The notes beneath the pieces were generated by a model. The model was not told the origin of the DNA and did no database searches. It worked only from the letters and a program-made list of their open reading frames with translations. Positions 25,425-34,344 of a stretch of DNA of 64,000 nt are shown in pieces. Positions within the stretch are counted from its first letter, which is position 1; every line of letters begins with the position of its first letter. Origin of the DNA: Lachnospiraceae bacterium (GTDB taxonomy: Bacteria; Bacillota; Clostridia; Lachnospirales; Lachnospiraceae). The stretch spans positions 1 through 64,000 of the forward strand of contig JAFRSU010000018.1 in NCBI GenBank assembly GCA_017427415.1, given 5' to 3'. Position numbers and translations under genes: made by a program.

Positions 25425-26681
25425 GTGAAAAATAAGGCTATTATTCTTGCAATTTTTCTTTTGGCTTTTAACGGTATATTAATATGGTCCGGGCAAGTTT
25501 ATGCAAAGGCTCAGGATAATGACAAAATAGTGGCTCGTGTTATCGAAAATTGTGGGCTTGATGAAAACTGGACTGCATACATGGCTGTATATGGTCACGT
25601 GAATGGGGACTATCTGTATTTTTACAGGAGTCTGAGTACTGACAGGAGCGTATACAGGATAGGGCTTAAGGATTATAAGCTGGAGAAGTATATCAGTAAT
25701 ATTTGGACTCCGAAGTTTATAGACAATTATATTTTTTATAATACAGGAGATTATATTTTATATGCAAAGAACCTTGATACCGGGAGAACGAGAAAGCTAG
25801 CTGATGACGGTTCATGCAGATATGTTCGAAAATATAAGAATTATATCTACTATATAGATGCTACTGAAAACAATAAATTATGCGTTTATAATACAAAATG
25901 GTTTTTTGGTTTGTTTGGAAAAAAGCGGATAGCATCGGGAGTGAACGATTACAGTGATAAAGACAATAATGGTCTCGTGATATTTAAGAACAGGGTTTAT
26001 TACGCAAAGTTCGTAAGATCACCGGAAAACTTTATTACAGGAGTGACAATTTACAGCTGCGATCTTAACGGGAAAGATAATAAACCTGTTGACAAGGACG
26101 TAGTATTACCGACGGACGGAGTATTATTTTTGAGGAATGGTGAACTGCTTTTCGGATACCGGGATGATACGATAGAAGAATCTGAAGATCCGTACACATA
26201 TAATGCCTTATACCGATTTGACGGGAAAACATTTGTAAATATCGGAGCGGCTGCGGATTATCCTCAATATGATGACAGACTTTCAGATGGATATCATTAC
26301 ATGATAGGGAAACTGGAAAATGGGAAACCTGTTTATACAGAAGAAGGGCAGCTGAAGGTTTTAAGAAAAGATAAAAACGGTAAGTGGACGGTATTTGCCA
26401 ACACTCCTTTTGAGATAATAGTGTTAGGCAGTTTTAAGATGCAGAACGGATATCTCATGCTTCTCTGGGATAATGGGGATGGAGTGCCGGTCGAGACTAT
26501 TATTTATGATAAAAATGGAAATCTTATGGTTGATGTCCCTATAGCAGGTGAAACTGATGAAAGCTATATGGAGGCTAAGATAGTCGGAGAATACGTATAT
26601 ATCATCCATGGAGAATATGCTTTTGACAAGATTACTTACAGAACAATTGATAAATGTGAGATAATAAAGCTTACGGATTGA
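25425..26681 (+). CDS. Secreted propeller-like protein, paralogue of the one at 30340
   Basis: This 418-residue protein has a signal peptide (about 1-27, ending near VYAKA). The mature part is made of recurring strands such as DYLYFYRS, YRIGLKDYKLEKY, DNYIFYNTGDY and NYIYYIDATENNK, which suggest a DUF5050-like beta-propeller. The GTG start at 25425 follows AGGTGA with good spacing. It shares the segment NCGLDEbWTxYMAVxG (b = N or D) and its surroundings with the protein at 30340, so the two are paralogues in one operon. Both lie under the BlaI-type operators at 25326. The function is unknown, probably at the cell surface. Confidence 0.7.
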   Translation: MKNKAIILAIFLLAFNGILIWSGQVYAKAQDNDKIVARVIENCGLDENWTAYMAVYGHVNGDYLYFYRSLSTDRSVYRIGLKDYKLEKYISNIWTPKFIDNYIFYNTGDYILYAKNLDTGRTRKLADDGSCRYVRKYKNYIYYIDATENNKLCVYNTKWFFGLFGKKRIASGVNDYSDKDNNGLVIFKNRVYYAKFVRSPENFITGVTIYSCDLNGKDNKPVDKDVVLPTDGVLFLRNGELLFGYRDDTIEESEDPYTYNALYRFDGKTFVNIGAAADYPQYDDRLSDGYHYMIGKLENGKPVYTEEGQLKVLRKDKNGKWTVFANTPFEIIVLGSFKMQNGYLMLLWDNGDGVPVETIIYDKNGNLMVDVPIAGETDESYMEAKIVGEYVYIIHGEYAFDKITYRTIDKCEIIKLTD

Positions 26682-26760
26682 TACTTAAACCGATATGGCA
26701 GCGAGTTAAACATGTGTAGCAAGTGATGATATTTACCTGACAGATGGCAATGAGGTGGAA

Positions 26761-27540
26761 ATGAAGAGAGTAAGCAAATGTATTGTATTTCTTGCTTTAA
26801 TGCTGTTCCTGATATCTATAGAGAAACCGGGAATAACACAAGGCAGTGAAACTAACAATACGGATAGTGCAGTAATATTTGAATACAACGGTTCAACATA
26901 TGAGATAATAAGTGAAAAGAAACACTATGTAGAGCTGGTTAAATCCAGACCGTTAAAGGATTATAACGGGAAGTGCTATAAACAGGAAAGATATGTATAT
27001 AAAGACAATGTGAAATATGCCGTTACATCCATAGGCTATAAAGCTTTTTCCAAGGACGGGCTGGATGCAGCTGTGAAGATTGATGTAAAGCTGCCAAAGA
27101 GCGTAAAGGTACTTAAAACAGAATGCATGGGAGTAAACATCAGAAAGCTTAACCTGAAAAGTACCGTGATAAAAACCATTCCATCTTACCTGTTTGTAAC
27201 CTATGACGGGAAAAAGGATGTTACGCCGGCCATCTCAAAGGTTATCCTGCCAAAGAACTGTAAAAAGATAGCGGGCTATGCGTTTAATAAGTGCGCAAAC
27301 CTAAAGAGCCTGACCTTACCTGCAGCAGTTAAGAAAATAGGATATTACGCAATAGATAAGACCTGCACGAAGCTCACGATAGAAGCCGGACTGCCGGAAG
27401 GCATACTTAACCAGACAATGAAAAATACGGTGATATATGTAAAACCGGAGTATTATATCGATGCTCTGGAAGTGCTGATAAAACAGGTATCAACAGGGAA
27501 ATGTGAAGTAAGAGAGACAGGAGATCAGATAAATGAATAA
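26761..27540 (+). CDS. Secreted leucine-rich-repeat (LRR_5/BspA-like) protein, small
   Basis: This 259-residue protein has a signal peptide (about 1-25). The LRR_5-type repeats sit in its second half: VTSIGYKAFSKDG, VILPKNCKKIAGYAFNKC and LTLPAAVKKIGYYAI follow the IxxxAFxxCxxLxxxxLPxxV pattern. BspA-like repeats usually mediate surface binding. The ATG at 26761 is preferred because AGGTGG immediately precedes it. The 3' end overlaps blaI-4 by 8 bp, so translation of the repressor is coupled to this surface protein. Its repeats are of the same type as those in the outer domain of the receptor at 27921. Confidence 0.8.
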   Translation: MKRVSKCIVFLALMLFLISIEKPGITQGSETNNTDSAVIFEYNGSTYEIISEKKHYVELVKSRPLKDYNGKCYKQERYVYKDNVKYAVTSIGYKAFSKDGLDAAVKIDVKLPKSVKVLKTECMGVNIRKLNLKSTVIKTIPSYLFVTYDGKKDVTPAISKVILPKNCKKIAGYAFNKCANLKSLTLPAAVKKIGYYAIDKTCTKLTIEAGLPEGILNQTMKNTVIYVKPEYYIDALEVLIKQVSTGKCEVRETGDQINE

Positions 27541-27904
27541 GATAGAATTAGGTGAAGTACAGGAAAGATTTGCCAACATCATATGGGAATGTGAACCCAT
27601 AAAGTCCATGGAATTGGTGGAAGTATGCAAGAAAAGACTTGAGTGGAATAAGTCCACCACTTTCACGGTATTACGGAAACTCTGTGAAAAAGGTCTTTTT
27701 AAGAACGAAAACGGTATGGTTTCTTCCGTTATGACAAAAGAGGAATTTGCCGGGGTAAAAAGCAGGCAGTTTATACAGGAACATTTCAATGGTTCACTTC
27801 CTGCGTTTCTGGCAGCATTTGTTTCTGATAAGGCAGTGTCAGAAAAGGAAGCAGACGAGATAAGAAAGATGATAGAAGAGTATAGGAAATCTATATCAAA
27901 ATAA
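27533..27904 (+). CDS. BlaI/MecI-family transcriptional repressor (BlaI-4)
   Basis: This 123-residue BlaI-family repressor has the recognition helix WNKSTTFTVLRKL and the motif GSLPAFLAAF. AGGAGAT at 27519-27525 precedes the ATG, which lies inside the end of the LRR gene. There is no promoter of its own; the nearest candidate is at 25326, two genes upstream, whose operators are GTTTA-N7-TAAAC. The Arg-Lys pair in the helix is shared with BlaI-2, whose operators share the GTTTA half-site. The receptor gene begins 16 bp downstream. Confidence 0.92.
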   Translation: MNKIELGEVQERFANIIWECEPIKSMELVEVCKKRLEWNKSTTFTVLRKLCEKGLFKNENGMVSSVMTKEEFAGVKSRQFIQEHFNGSLPAFLAAFVSDKAVSEKEADEIRKMIEEYRKSISK

Positions 27905-27920
27905 TAGGAAAGGATAGCAT

Positions 27921-30287
27921 ATGGAAAAGCTTCTTTCATGGCTTATAGATTCAAGCATAATAGCCGGTTTTATCATATTGATAGTATTGGCTATAAGACC
28001 ATTTATAAAAAAGCTTCCCAAGTGGGTAAATCTCATACTGTGGCTAATAGTGGCAGTCCGTCTTGTTATGCCATTTGGACTTCAGAGCAGTTTTTCTCTT
28101 GTGCCTGATATAGCGGGGATACGTTCCGGTTATTCCGAAATATTGTTTGGGGAACATGAGAAACAGGACGATACTACACCTCATCCGGTTGCTGCGCAAC
28201 CACCTTCCCTTCGCCAGGGACGGCATCAAGCCACTACGTGGCTCGATATATCCCCTCAAGGGGAAGGCTTTGATGAAGAAGGTGTATCGCAGACGGATAT
28301 AACAGTTCCCTCAATTGTTGCTACTGAGTCTGACACTGATATAACAAACACTTCACCTGATGGGACAGAGTATACTTTGGGTATAACAAACATTTCACTT
28401 GACGAGACAGAGCATACTTTGGGTATAACAGGAACCTCGGTTGCTGAGACTGAGTATAACCCGGACACAACAAACACTGTGCTTACTGAGAGCGAGCATG
28501 ATCATGGTATCGGGCATATCCTTATTATCATATGGCTTAGCGGCTGTGTTCTTATGCTGGCATACTTTGTATTCAGTATAATACGGATAAAAAGAAAGGT
28601 TAGGTTTTCTGTTGCAGCAAACGTACCTGATGATATCAGAAAAGAATCATTGGCACCGGTATATGTGTGTGAAGCAATCAAAACGCCTTTTATCATGGGG
28701 TTATTTGGCACAAGGCTTTATATACCTGAGGGGATGGACAGCTCAGCCTTAAGGTATGTCATTAAGCATGAAAATGCACATATTACACATTTTGATCAGG
28801 TATTGAAAGTGCTTGGCTTTATATTGCTGATGCTTTACTGGTTTAACCCTTTGGTCTGGATAGGTTTTATCTTTTTCTCCAAAGATATAGAGCTTGCATG
28901 TGACGAGAGAGCCGCAGGCCGACTGTCCGCATCCGACAGAGCGGCTTATTCGGAAGCACTGCTAAAATGTTCGGTGCATAACAGGATGCTTATCGCATGT
29001 CCTGTGGCCTTTGGTGAGGTAGGAGTAAAAGAAAGGATCAAAGCGGTTATCAGTATTAAAAAGCCGGTCAAAGCAGTTATAGCTGTGCTTATCATAGGAT
29101 GTTTTATTTTTGCCATTTGTTTCCTTACGAATCCGGTTTCGGCAAAAAACAAGGATAAAAGCGAGAGTAATCAACCGGAATCTGAGTATAGAGATAATCC
29201 GGAATTGATTGAAGTCAACAATAGCCTTGAAAATGCTGATGCAGAAAAAAAACATGATAATACCGAAAAGATCGGTAATGATGAAACAATAGGTAATACT
29301 GAGCAAACAGTTAATATTGAAAATACAGGCAATGTCGAAAATACTGATAACACAGAATCGGAAGATACTCAAGTAAAAACCACGATCATTTCAAATGAGA
29401 AAGCAGAGAGGATCGATAAAGTAAACTCTGATGAATCAGAGAAAATGAGTAAAGTAAACTCTGATAAAACTGAAAAAATCAATAAGAAAGATAATATAAA
29501 TACTGAGCCTGCTGACAGCGATGTAGTTCCGAGTGAAGAAAATGCCATAATCCCTCAAGGGATAATCAAAATTAAAGAAAAAGCATTCGCAGGTACCAAT
29601 ACTATTAAAACAGTTATATTACCGGATTCTGTGGAAGTGATAGGCAGGGCGGCTTTCTATGATTGCGTATTATTAGAGAAGATTAATATACCTTATTCGG
29701 TGAAGGTTATTGACTCAAATGCTTTTCAGCATTGCTCCGGATTGTTAAAAGTTATTTTCTCTGAAGGGATTACGGATATCGGAGATTATGCATTTGCCGG
29801 GAGTGGCTTGATCAGAGTCACATTACCGGATAGTCTGAAGACAATTGGAAAGGGGTTATTCAGTACGTGTACAAGGCTTTCATATTGTAAATTGCCGGAG
29901 GGTATTACATATATCCCTGATTCCGCTTTTTACGGTTGTGAATCACTTAATGAATTTGAAATCCCCGATACGGTTAAGACTATAGGAATCAGTGCATTCA
30001 GATATTCAGGATTAAAGGAAATAAGAATCCCTGATGGGGTAACTACGATAGATGTATCAACCTTTGCCGATTGCAGTGAGCTTGAAAGAGTATATCTGCC
30101 GGATTCGATCACGACCATAAAAAACGGGGCATTCAGCGGTTGTGAGAAGCTTACGGAAATCAACATACCGGACAGTGTCACGGAAATATCGAATGATGCA
30201 TTTTGGCAGTGCAATAACATTTCTAAAGAAACCAAGGCAAAAATAAGGTCGATCAATAAGAAGGTAAGGTTTGATTATAAAAAGTAA
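27921..30287 (+). CDS. BlaR1-like M56 metallopeptidase receptor with leucine-rich-repeat sensor
   Basis: This 788-residue receptor has the common membrane and peptidase plan, with HENAH at about 283-287, ELACDE downstream and a last helix at about 383-404. The outer part starts with a low-complexity Asn/Thr/Glu/Asp linker (about 410-540) and ends in six or more LRR_5 repeats (about 547-773), such as IKEKAFAGTNTIKTVILPDSV. Sensing through BspA-like repeats is unlike BlaR1, whose sensor is a penicillin-binding domain. The first extracellular loop is enlarged by an in-frame palindromic repeat (residues about 85-122) followed by Thr-rich repeats (DITNTSPDGTEYTLG and variants). The genes around it encode secreted LRR and propeller proteins. 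Confidence 0.88.
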   Translation: MEKLLSWLIDSSIIAGFIILIVLAIRPFIKKLPKWVNLILWLIVAVRLVMPFGLQSSFSLVPDIAGIRSGYSEILFGEHEKQDDTTPHPVAAQPPSLRQGRHQATTWLDISPQGEGFDEEGVSQTDITVPSIVATESDTDITNTSPDGTEYTLGITNISLDETEHTLGITGTSVAETEYNPDTTNTVLTESEHDHGIGHILIIIWLSGCVLMLAYFVFSIIRIKRKVRFSVAANVPDDIRKESLAPVYVCEAIKTPFIMGLFGTRLYIPEGMDSSALRYVIKHENAHITHFDQVLKVLGFILLMLYWFNPLVWIGFIFFSKDIELACDERAAGRLSASDRAAYSEALLKCSVHNRMLIACPVAFGEVGVKERIKAVISIKKPVKAVIAVLIIGCFIFAICFLTNPVSAKNKDKSESNQPESEYRDNPELIEVNNSLENADAEKKHDNTEKIGNDETIGNTEQTVNIENTGNVENTDNTESEDTQVKTTIISNEKAERIDKVNSDESEKMSKVNSDKTEKINKKDNINTEPADSDVVPSEENAIIPQGIIKIKEKAFAGTNTIKTVILPDSVEVIGRAAFYDCVLLEKINIPYSVKVIDSNAFQHCSGLLKVIFSEGITDIGDYAFAGSGLIRVTLPDSLKTIGKGLFSTCTRLSYCKLPEGITYIPDSAFYGCESLNEFEIPDTVKTIGISAFRYSGLKEIRIPDGVTTIDVSTFADCSELERVYLPDSITTIKNGAFSGCEKLTEINIPDSVTEISNDAFWQCNNISKETKAKIRSINKKVRFDYKK
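28175..28286. repeat. Palindromic repeat inserted in frame in a receptor gene
   Basis: The element runs from TACACC (28175) to GGTGTA (28286). It shares ACACCTCATC, GCTGCGCA and CCCCTCAAGGGGAAG with the intergenic repeat at 47399-47504. It reads through without a stop, giving a stretch that includes PHPVAAQPPSLRQGRHQA. That run is basic and Pro/Gln-rich, unlike the acidic residues around it, so the protein part appears to be derived from the repeat. Confidence 0.75.
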
Positions 30288-30339
30288 AAAATGACAGGGT
30301 TAAGGGAGTGAAAACCAAAGTATTAAAGGAGATGATCTG

Positions 30340-32025
30340 ATGAAAAAAGCAGTATCGATAATAATGATATTGGGGTTTGCCATAATATTTAACGGGTTTA
30401 GAGTTAAAGGCAGTGAGAAGGAGGCTCCTGTTACGTTGACTGCTACAGAAACAGAGAAAGAAAGCATAAAAAAAGAGATTATCGGGAATTGCGGCCTTGA
30501 TGAGGACTGGACTGTGTATATGGCGGTAAACGGTTATGTATGCGGGGACTACTTGTATTTTTACAGGGGGCCACATTGTATTCCTTCGGATGTTTACAGG
30601 ATCGGAAGGAGCGAGCTTAAGGTTGAAAAATATCTGAAAGAAGTCTGGACTCCTAAATATGAGGACAACTTTATAATATTTAATAAAGAACGAAAAGGAA
30701 TATATGCGCGTAACTTGGAAACAGGACAGTATATAAAATTAACCTCTAAAAATAATTATAGTAAATTGGATAATGTGGCGGTGGGTGACGGTTACATATG
30801 TTATGTTGCCGAAGACGGCGGACGGACAAAGCTGTATTCGGTAAAATGTGACGGAAGTGAACGAAAGAAGATAACCTCGAATATTCCAAGCTATAATTAC
30901 ATAAAAGAATATGACGGTCGTGTTTACTATATGAAGTATTATCAGTCTGATGAAATAGCTGCAGGCTATAAGCTGTATAGTGTCGGGATGGACGGGACAG
31001 GGAAAAAATACCTTGGAAAAATCAAAACCGATACATGGGGAGTAACTCCTTATAGTGCTGAACTTAGGGTTTCAAACGGAGAACTGTTACTGAAAGTCAG
31101 AATGCCGGGATTGAGAGAAAATGATATTCTGTACAGATTTAATGGGCAAAAGTTTAAGAAGCTGGGATTATACAAAGATTTTCCGGAATATGACGAAAAC
31201 AGACTTTCTGACGGTTATAAATACAGAGTTCCGAGGGATGACAGTTACTATTATATAGTTGGAACACAGAGCGGCTTAAGGATCGAGCGGGCGGGGCTTG
31301 ACGGAGAATGGGAGGTTTTCACGTATCTTCCGTATTTTGAAAAGTGGTACGATGTAAGATTTGATATGCAAAATGGGTATCTCATTTGTTATTTTGATGA
31401 GGAAGAACCCCAATGGGTACTGGTATTTGATCCGGATGGGAATCTGCTCATCAAGGAGCATATTGCAGGCTATACGGACGAGGCATGGATGTATGCCGCT
31501 GTGATAGGCGATAAGGTGTATATTCTTCATGATTCTGTTTTACAGTCTAAACATGGTGTTGAGCAGAATGTGTGTGAAGTGATAGATTTGAATGACCTCA
31601 AGGTATTCTATGATGATAATTCTGAGACAACCATAGGGATGCTTCAGGAAAAAATGGTTGATGAAATAAAAGCTGAGGGTCTGGATTACGCTCCGGGAAG
31701 TTCAAATTACTATTATTATGTTGAAAAAAAGCTTAGAGAAGAACATAAAAAAGCTTCTTATGATGATAAAAAAGCTATAATGATGCGTATGTATATGAAT
31801 GTGTACATGAACTTTTTTGAAGAATATCTGAATGTGATAAGAAAAGTGGAATACGGCTGGGACGAGTTGGAAGAATTTGATGTGGATGCGGTTCTTGAAA
31901 AAAATGACTGCATCATATTCGATCCTGAAACGGAATTGTACTATTTTGAGCCTTCGGAGAGTTTCTTGAGTATTACGGTGAAGGATATTGTTGGCAATAA
32001 AGATTCTTCGTTGCGCTCAGAATGA
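30340..32025 (+). CDS. Secreted propeller-like protein, larger paralogue
   Basis: This 561-residue protein starts after AAAGGAGATGAT. It has a signal peptide (about 1-24) and a propeller-like body aligned with the protein at 25425 (DYLYFYRG, VYRIGRSELKVEKY, VWTPKYEDN). A C-terminal extension of about 130 residues is charged and helical (YVEKKLREEHKKASYDDKK), and the paralogue lacks it. The last codons and the stop are supplied by a dispersed repeat (DSSLRSE, then TGA), so the natural C-terminus may have been altered. It follows the LRR receptor gene by 52 bp without a terminator and is probably in the same BlaI-4 operon. Its role is unknown. Confidence 0.7.
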   Translation: MKKAVSIIMILGFAIIFNGFRVKGSEKEAPVTLTATETEKESIKKEIIGNCGLDEDWTVYMAVNGYVCGDYLYFYRGPHCIPSDVYRIGRSELKVEKYLKEVWTPKYEDNFIIFNKERKGIYARNLETGQYIKLTSKNNYSKLDNVAVGDGYICYVAEDGGRTKLYSVKCDGSERKKITSNIPSYNYIKEYDGRVYYMKYYQSDEIAAGYKLYSVGMDGTGKKYLGKIKTDTWGVTPYSAELRVSNGELLLKVRMPGLRENDILYRFNGQKFKKLGLYKDFPEYDENRLSDGYKYRVPRDDSYYYIVGTQSGLRIERAGLDGEWEVFTYLPYFEKWYDVRFDMQNGYLICYFDEEEPQWVLVFDPDGNLLIKEHIAGYTDEAWMYAAVIGDKVYILHDSVLQSKHGVEQNVCEVIDLNDLKVFYDDNSETTIGMLQEKMVDEIKAEGLDYAPGSSNYYYYVEKKLREEHKKASYDDKKAIMMRMYMNVYMNFFEEYLNVIRKVEYGWDELEEFDVDAVLEKNDCIIFDPETELYYFEPSESFLSITVKDIVGNKDSSLRSE

Positions 32026-32026
32026 C
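32002..32026. repeat. Dispersed repeat forming the 3' end of a coding sequence
   Basis: The 25 bases GATTCTTCGTTGC...CTCAGAATGAC match the reverse complement of 13238-13262 with one difference. A shorter version, GATGCTTCGCTCAGAATCTT, is at 37189-37208. The TGA inside the repeat is the stop codon of the secreted protein gene. Confidence 0.65.
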
Positions 32027-32085
32027 AAGAGTGAATATAAGTGTATTAACAAAAAGCAAAACAGTCGTAAAAGGGAGTGTGAAGA

Positions 32086-34332
32086 ATGAATATAATAAAT
32101 AATAGAAAGATCAAGTTTCTTTTGTCTGCTATATTGAGCATTATGCTGATGTTTTTTATTTCAGCCTTTATACCCGAAATAAATGTAAAAGCTGATTATT
32201 TTGAGTTAATGACCGAAGCCGACAGAACCGGGAAAATAATAAAAGAAGATGAAATATCAGACGGTTCTATTGTGTCAGCTGCAGAAAACGAGAACTTCAG
32301 GATTACATTAAAAACCGATAAAACGGAATACCATGCGGGAGATCCTGTCCGCATGAAGGCTGAAATAGAATATATCGGTTCGAAAAACAGTATAGAAATA
32401 TCCTGCTGTGATCCTGTGGTGACATTCAGGATCGAAGGTTCTAATGGCTTAAGAGGGGATACATCTGCATTTTACAATAAGAATGCGATGGTTAAGAAGG
32501 TATTTGACAAAGGGGAAAAATATGAGGTCCCGTTCAGTATTGAGGGATGGATGAACTTTGTTGGTGATCCCGAAGCAGTATTCGGTGAAAACGGAAGACC
32601 TGACAGTGGTGAAGAAACTGTACTTCATCTGCCGCAGGGAACATATGCGGTCATGGCTGCCTTATCCGATGAACTGGCAAAAAAGCAGACAGCTTCATTT
32701 TACGCTGAACTTCATATAAACATAGATGTTGAAGGCGAGGTATTTTACAGTGGAAGCAATCTGTACAGAACGGCAGGTAAAGATGAAGCAGTATTGATCG
32801 GAACAAAGCTTGACAATGTACCTGCAGCAAATAGAGCACATTATAGACAGGGAACCGAGCGGTTTATTATCCCGGCAAAGGTTAAGTATAATGGAAAAGA
32901 ATATAAAGTGACACAGATCGGTGATGACGGTATAAGGTATATAGGCTATGTGGATGATTATGAATACGGGTATCTGGACTATGGCGTTTTCTCGGAAAAA
33001 AGCTTTTCTGATGTAAGTATACCTTCAAGTGTCAAAAAAATCAGCAGAAGCGCTTTTAAAGACACATCACTTCATGATGTCAGTATAGAAGCGGATAATA
33101 TTGAAATCGGAGAGATGGCATTTAAGGGGTCAGGATATTTCGGTGAATTCGGTACATTGACAATAAAAGGGGGAGATGTAAAAGTCGATAAGCTTGCATT
33201 TGATTACAGCTGGTTTAAGACTGTTGATCTTCATAATCTGAAGAGTCTTGAAATCGGAGAAAAGGGATTTGCCGACCTTTATGCTTTAAAGAGCATATCT
33301 CTGCCGGAGAATACCGTGTCGATCGGAAACATGGCTTTTTATGACAGTGCCGATAGAAAAGACAAAGTGATCCTTACCATACCGAAAGGAACAAAAAACA
33401 TAGAAGGTCCTGTAACGAATACCATGATAGTAAAGCTGGATAAAGGAAATACTTCATTTGTTATCCGATACGGTCTGCTCATGACTTCTGACGGAAGTAC
33501 GGTACTGGGACTGGCTGACTTCAGGACAAAGGTGATAGCTCTGCCCGAAGGGGTTACGGAGATAAAGCCATACGCCTTTTCTGCCACACCGGTAAAGAAG
33601 ATTACCATTCCGGACAGTGTAACCGTTATACCCGAAGGTATGGCTGCCAGAGCTAACAGCCTTAAAAAAGTAAAGCTTGGCAAAAATGTGACTGAGATAG
33701 GTGACAATGCATTCTGGGCTGCAAGGATTAAAAAGATAAAGCTTCCGAGCGGGTTGAAGTCTATAGGAAGCTATGCATTTGCCAATTGCAGGTTAAGTAA
33801 AGTTGTAATTCCCAAAAATGTGGAATATATAGGAAACAGGGCTTTTTCCGGTAATTATAACCTTAACCTGACATTTAAGAAACACAACAAAAACTTTAAA
33901 CAGTCGGGTGGGCTGATATACAAACCCGGGACCAAAACGGTTATAGGATATATAAACAATAAACGTTCAGATATTTCGTTTAAAAAACTCGATCTGCAAT
34001 TTGCACCGATAGGAAGCATTTATTCCATAACTATCCCTGAATCGATAGATGAGATTGATATTTCCTCTTTCTCACCAAAACTCATGGGAGAGTATTATAC
34101 AGGGAAGAATGAGGTATATGAAGGAGCCCGGATAACCTTTGAGAGCAAGGAACCTCCGAAGTTTGTTGATGAGAGATATTCAGAAAAGGATTTCTTCGTG
34201 TGGATATTAATTTCTGAGGATGCTGATATTAATGCCTTCAAGAAAGCGTTAGAGGGAGCCGGACTTGAGGATGGTAAGAATTATATGATTGATATGCACG
34301 AAGACGACGATGAGGAATACTGGGGATTTTAA
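32086..34332 (+). CDS. Secreted BspA-like leucine-rich-repeat protein, large
   Basis: This 748-residue protein has a signal peptide (about 1-36). A beta-sandwich-like domain at about 65-215 (FRITLKTDKTEYHAGDPV) is reminiscent of BsuPI/Ig-like domains, though that match is weak. A long array of LRR_5 repeats spans about 310-600 (for example VTEIGDNAFWAARIKKIKLP and LKSIGSYAFANCRLSKVVIP). The acidic C-terminus (HEDDDEEY) carries no sortase motif. It is the last gene before the two-component pair and, lacking a terminator or promoter upstream, probably the end of the operon from 25425. The repeats match in type those of the receptor at 27921. Confidence 0.82.
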   Translation: MNIINNRKIKFLLSAILSIMLMFFISAFIPEINVKADYFELMTEADRTGKIIKEDEISDGSIVSAAENENFRITLKTDKTEYHAGDPVRMKAEIEYIGSKNSIEISCCDPVVTFRIEGSNGLRGDTSAFYNKNAMVKKVFDKGEKYEVPFSIEGWMNFVGDPEAVFGENGRPDSGEETVLHLPQGTYAVMAALSDELAKKQTASFYAELHINIDVEGEVFYSGSNLYRTAGKDEAVLIGTKLDNVPAANRAHYRQGTERFIIPAKVKYNGKEYKVTQIGDDGIRYIGYVDDYEYGYLDYGVFSEKSFSDVSIPSSVKKISRSAFKDTSLHDVSIEADNIEIGEMAFKGSGYFGEFGTLTIKGGDVKVDKLAFDYSWFKTVDLHNLKSLEIGEKGFADLYALKSISLPENTVSIGNMAFYDSADRKDKVILTIPKGTKNIEGPVTNTMIVKLDKGNTSFVIRYGLLMTSDGSTVLGLADFRTKVIALPEGVTEIKPYAFSATPVKKITIPDSVTVIPEGMAARANSLKKVKLGKNVTEIGDNAFWAARIKKIKLPSGLKSIGSYAFANCRLSKVVIPKNVEYIGNRAFSGNYNLNLTFKKHNKNFKQSGGLIYKPGTKTVIGYINNKRSDISFKKLDLQFAPIGSIYSITIPESIDEIDISSFSPKLMGEYYTGKNEVYEGARITFESKEPPKFVDERYSEKDFFVWILISEDADINAFKKALEGAGLEDGKNYMIDMHEDDDEEYWGF

Positions 34333-34344
34333 ATTTTTTGTGTT

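Noticed and set aside
28175..28286. Sequencing error or pseudogene in the LRR receptor
   Set aside because: The unusual loop is explained by an in-frame repeat. The frame is open from start to stop and the peptidase site is intact.
4662..30287. Annotating the BlaI/M56 units as beta-lactam resistance
   Set aside because: No beta-lactamase or PBP2a-like gene is present and the outer sensor domains show no penicillin-binding motifs. Only the relay parts resemble bla/mec systems.
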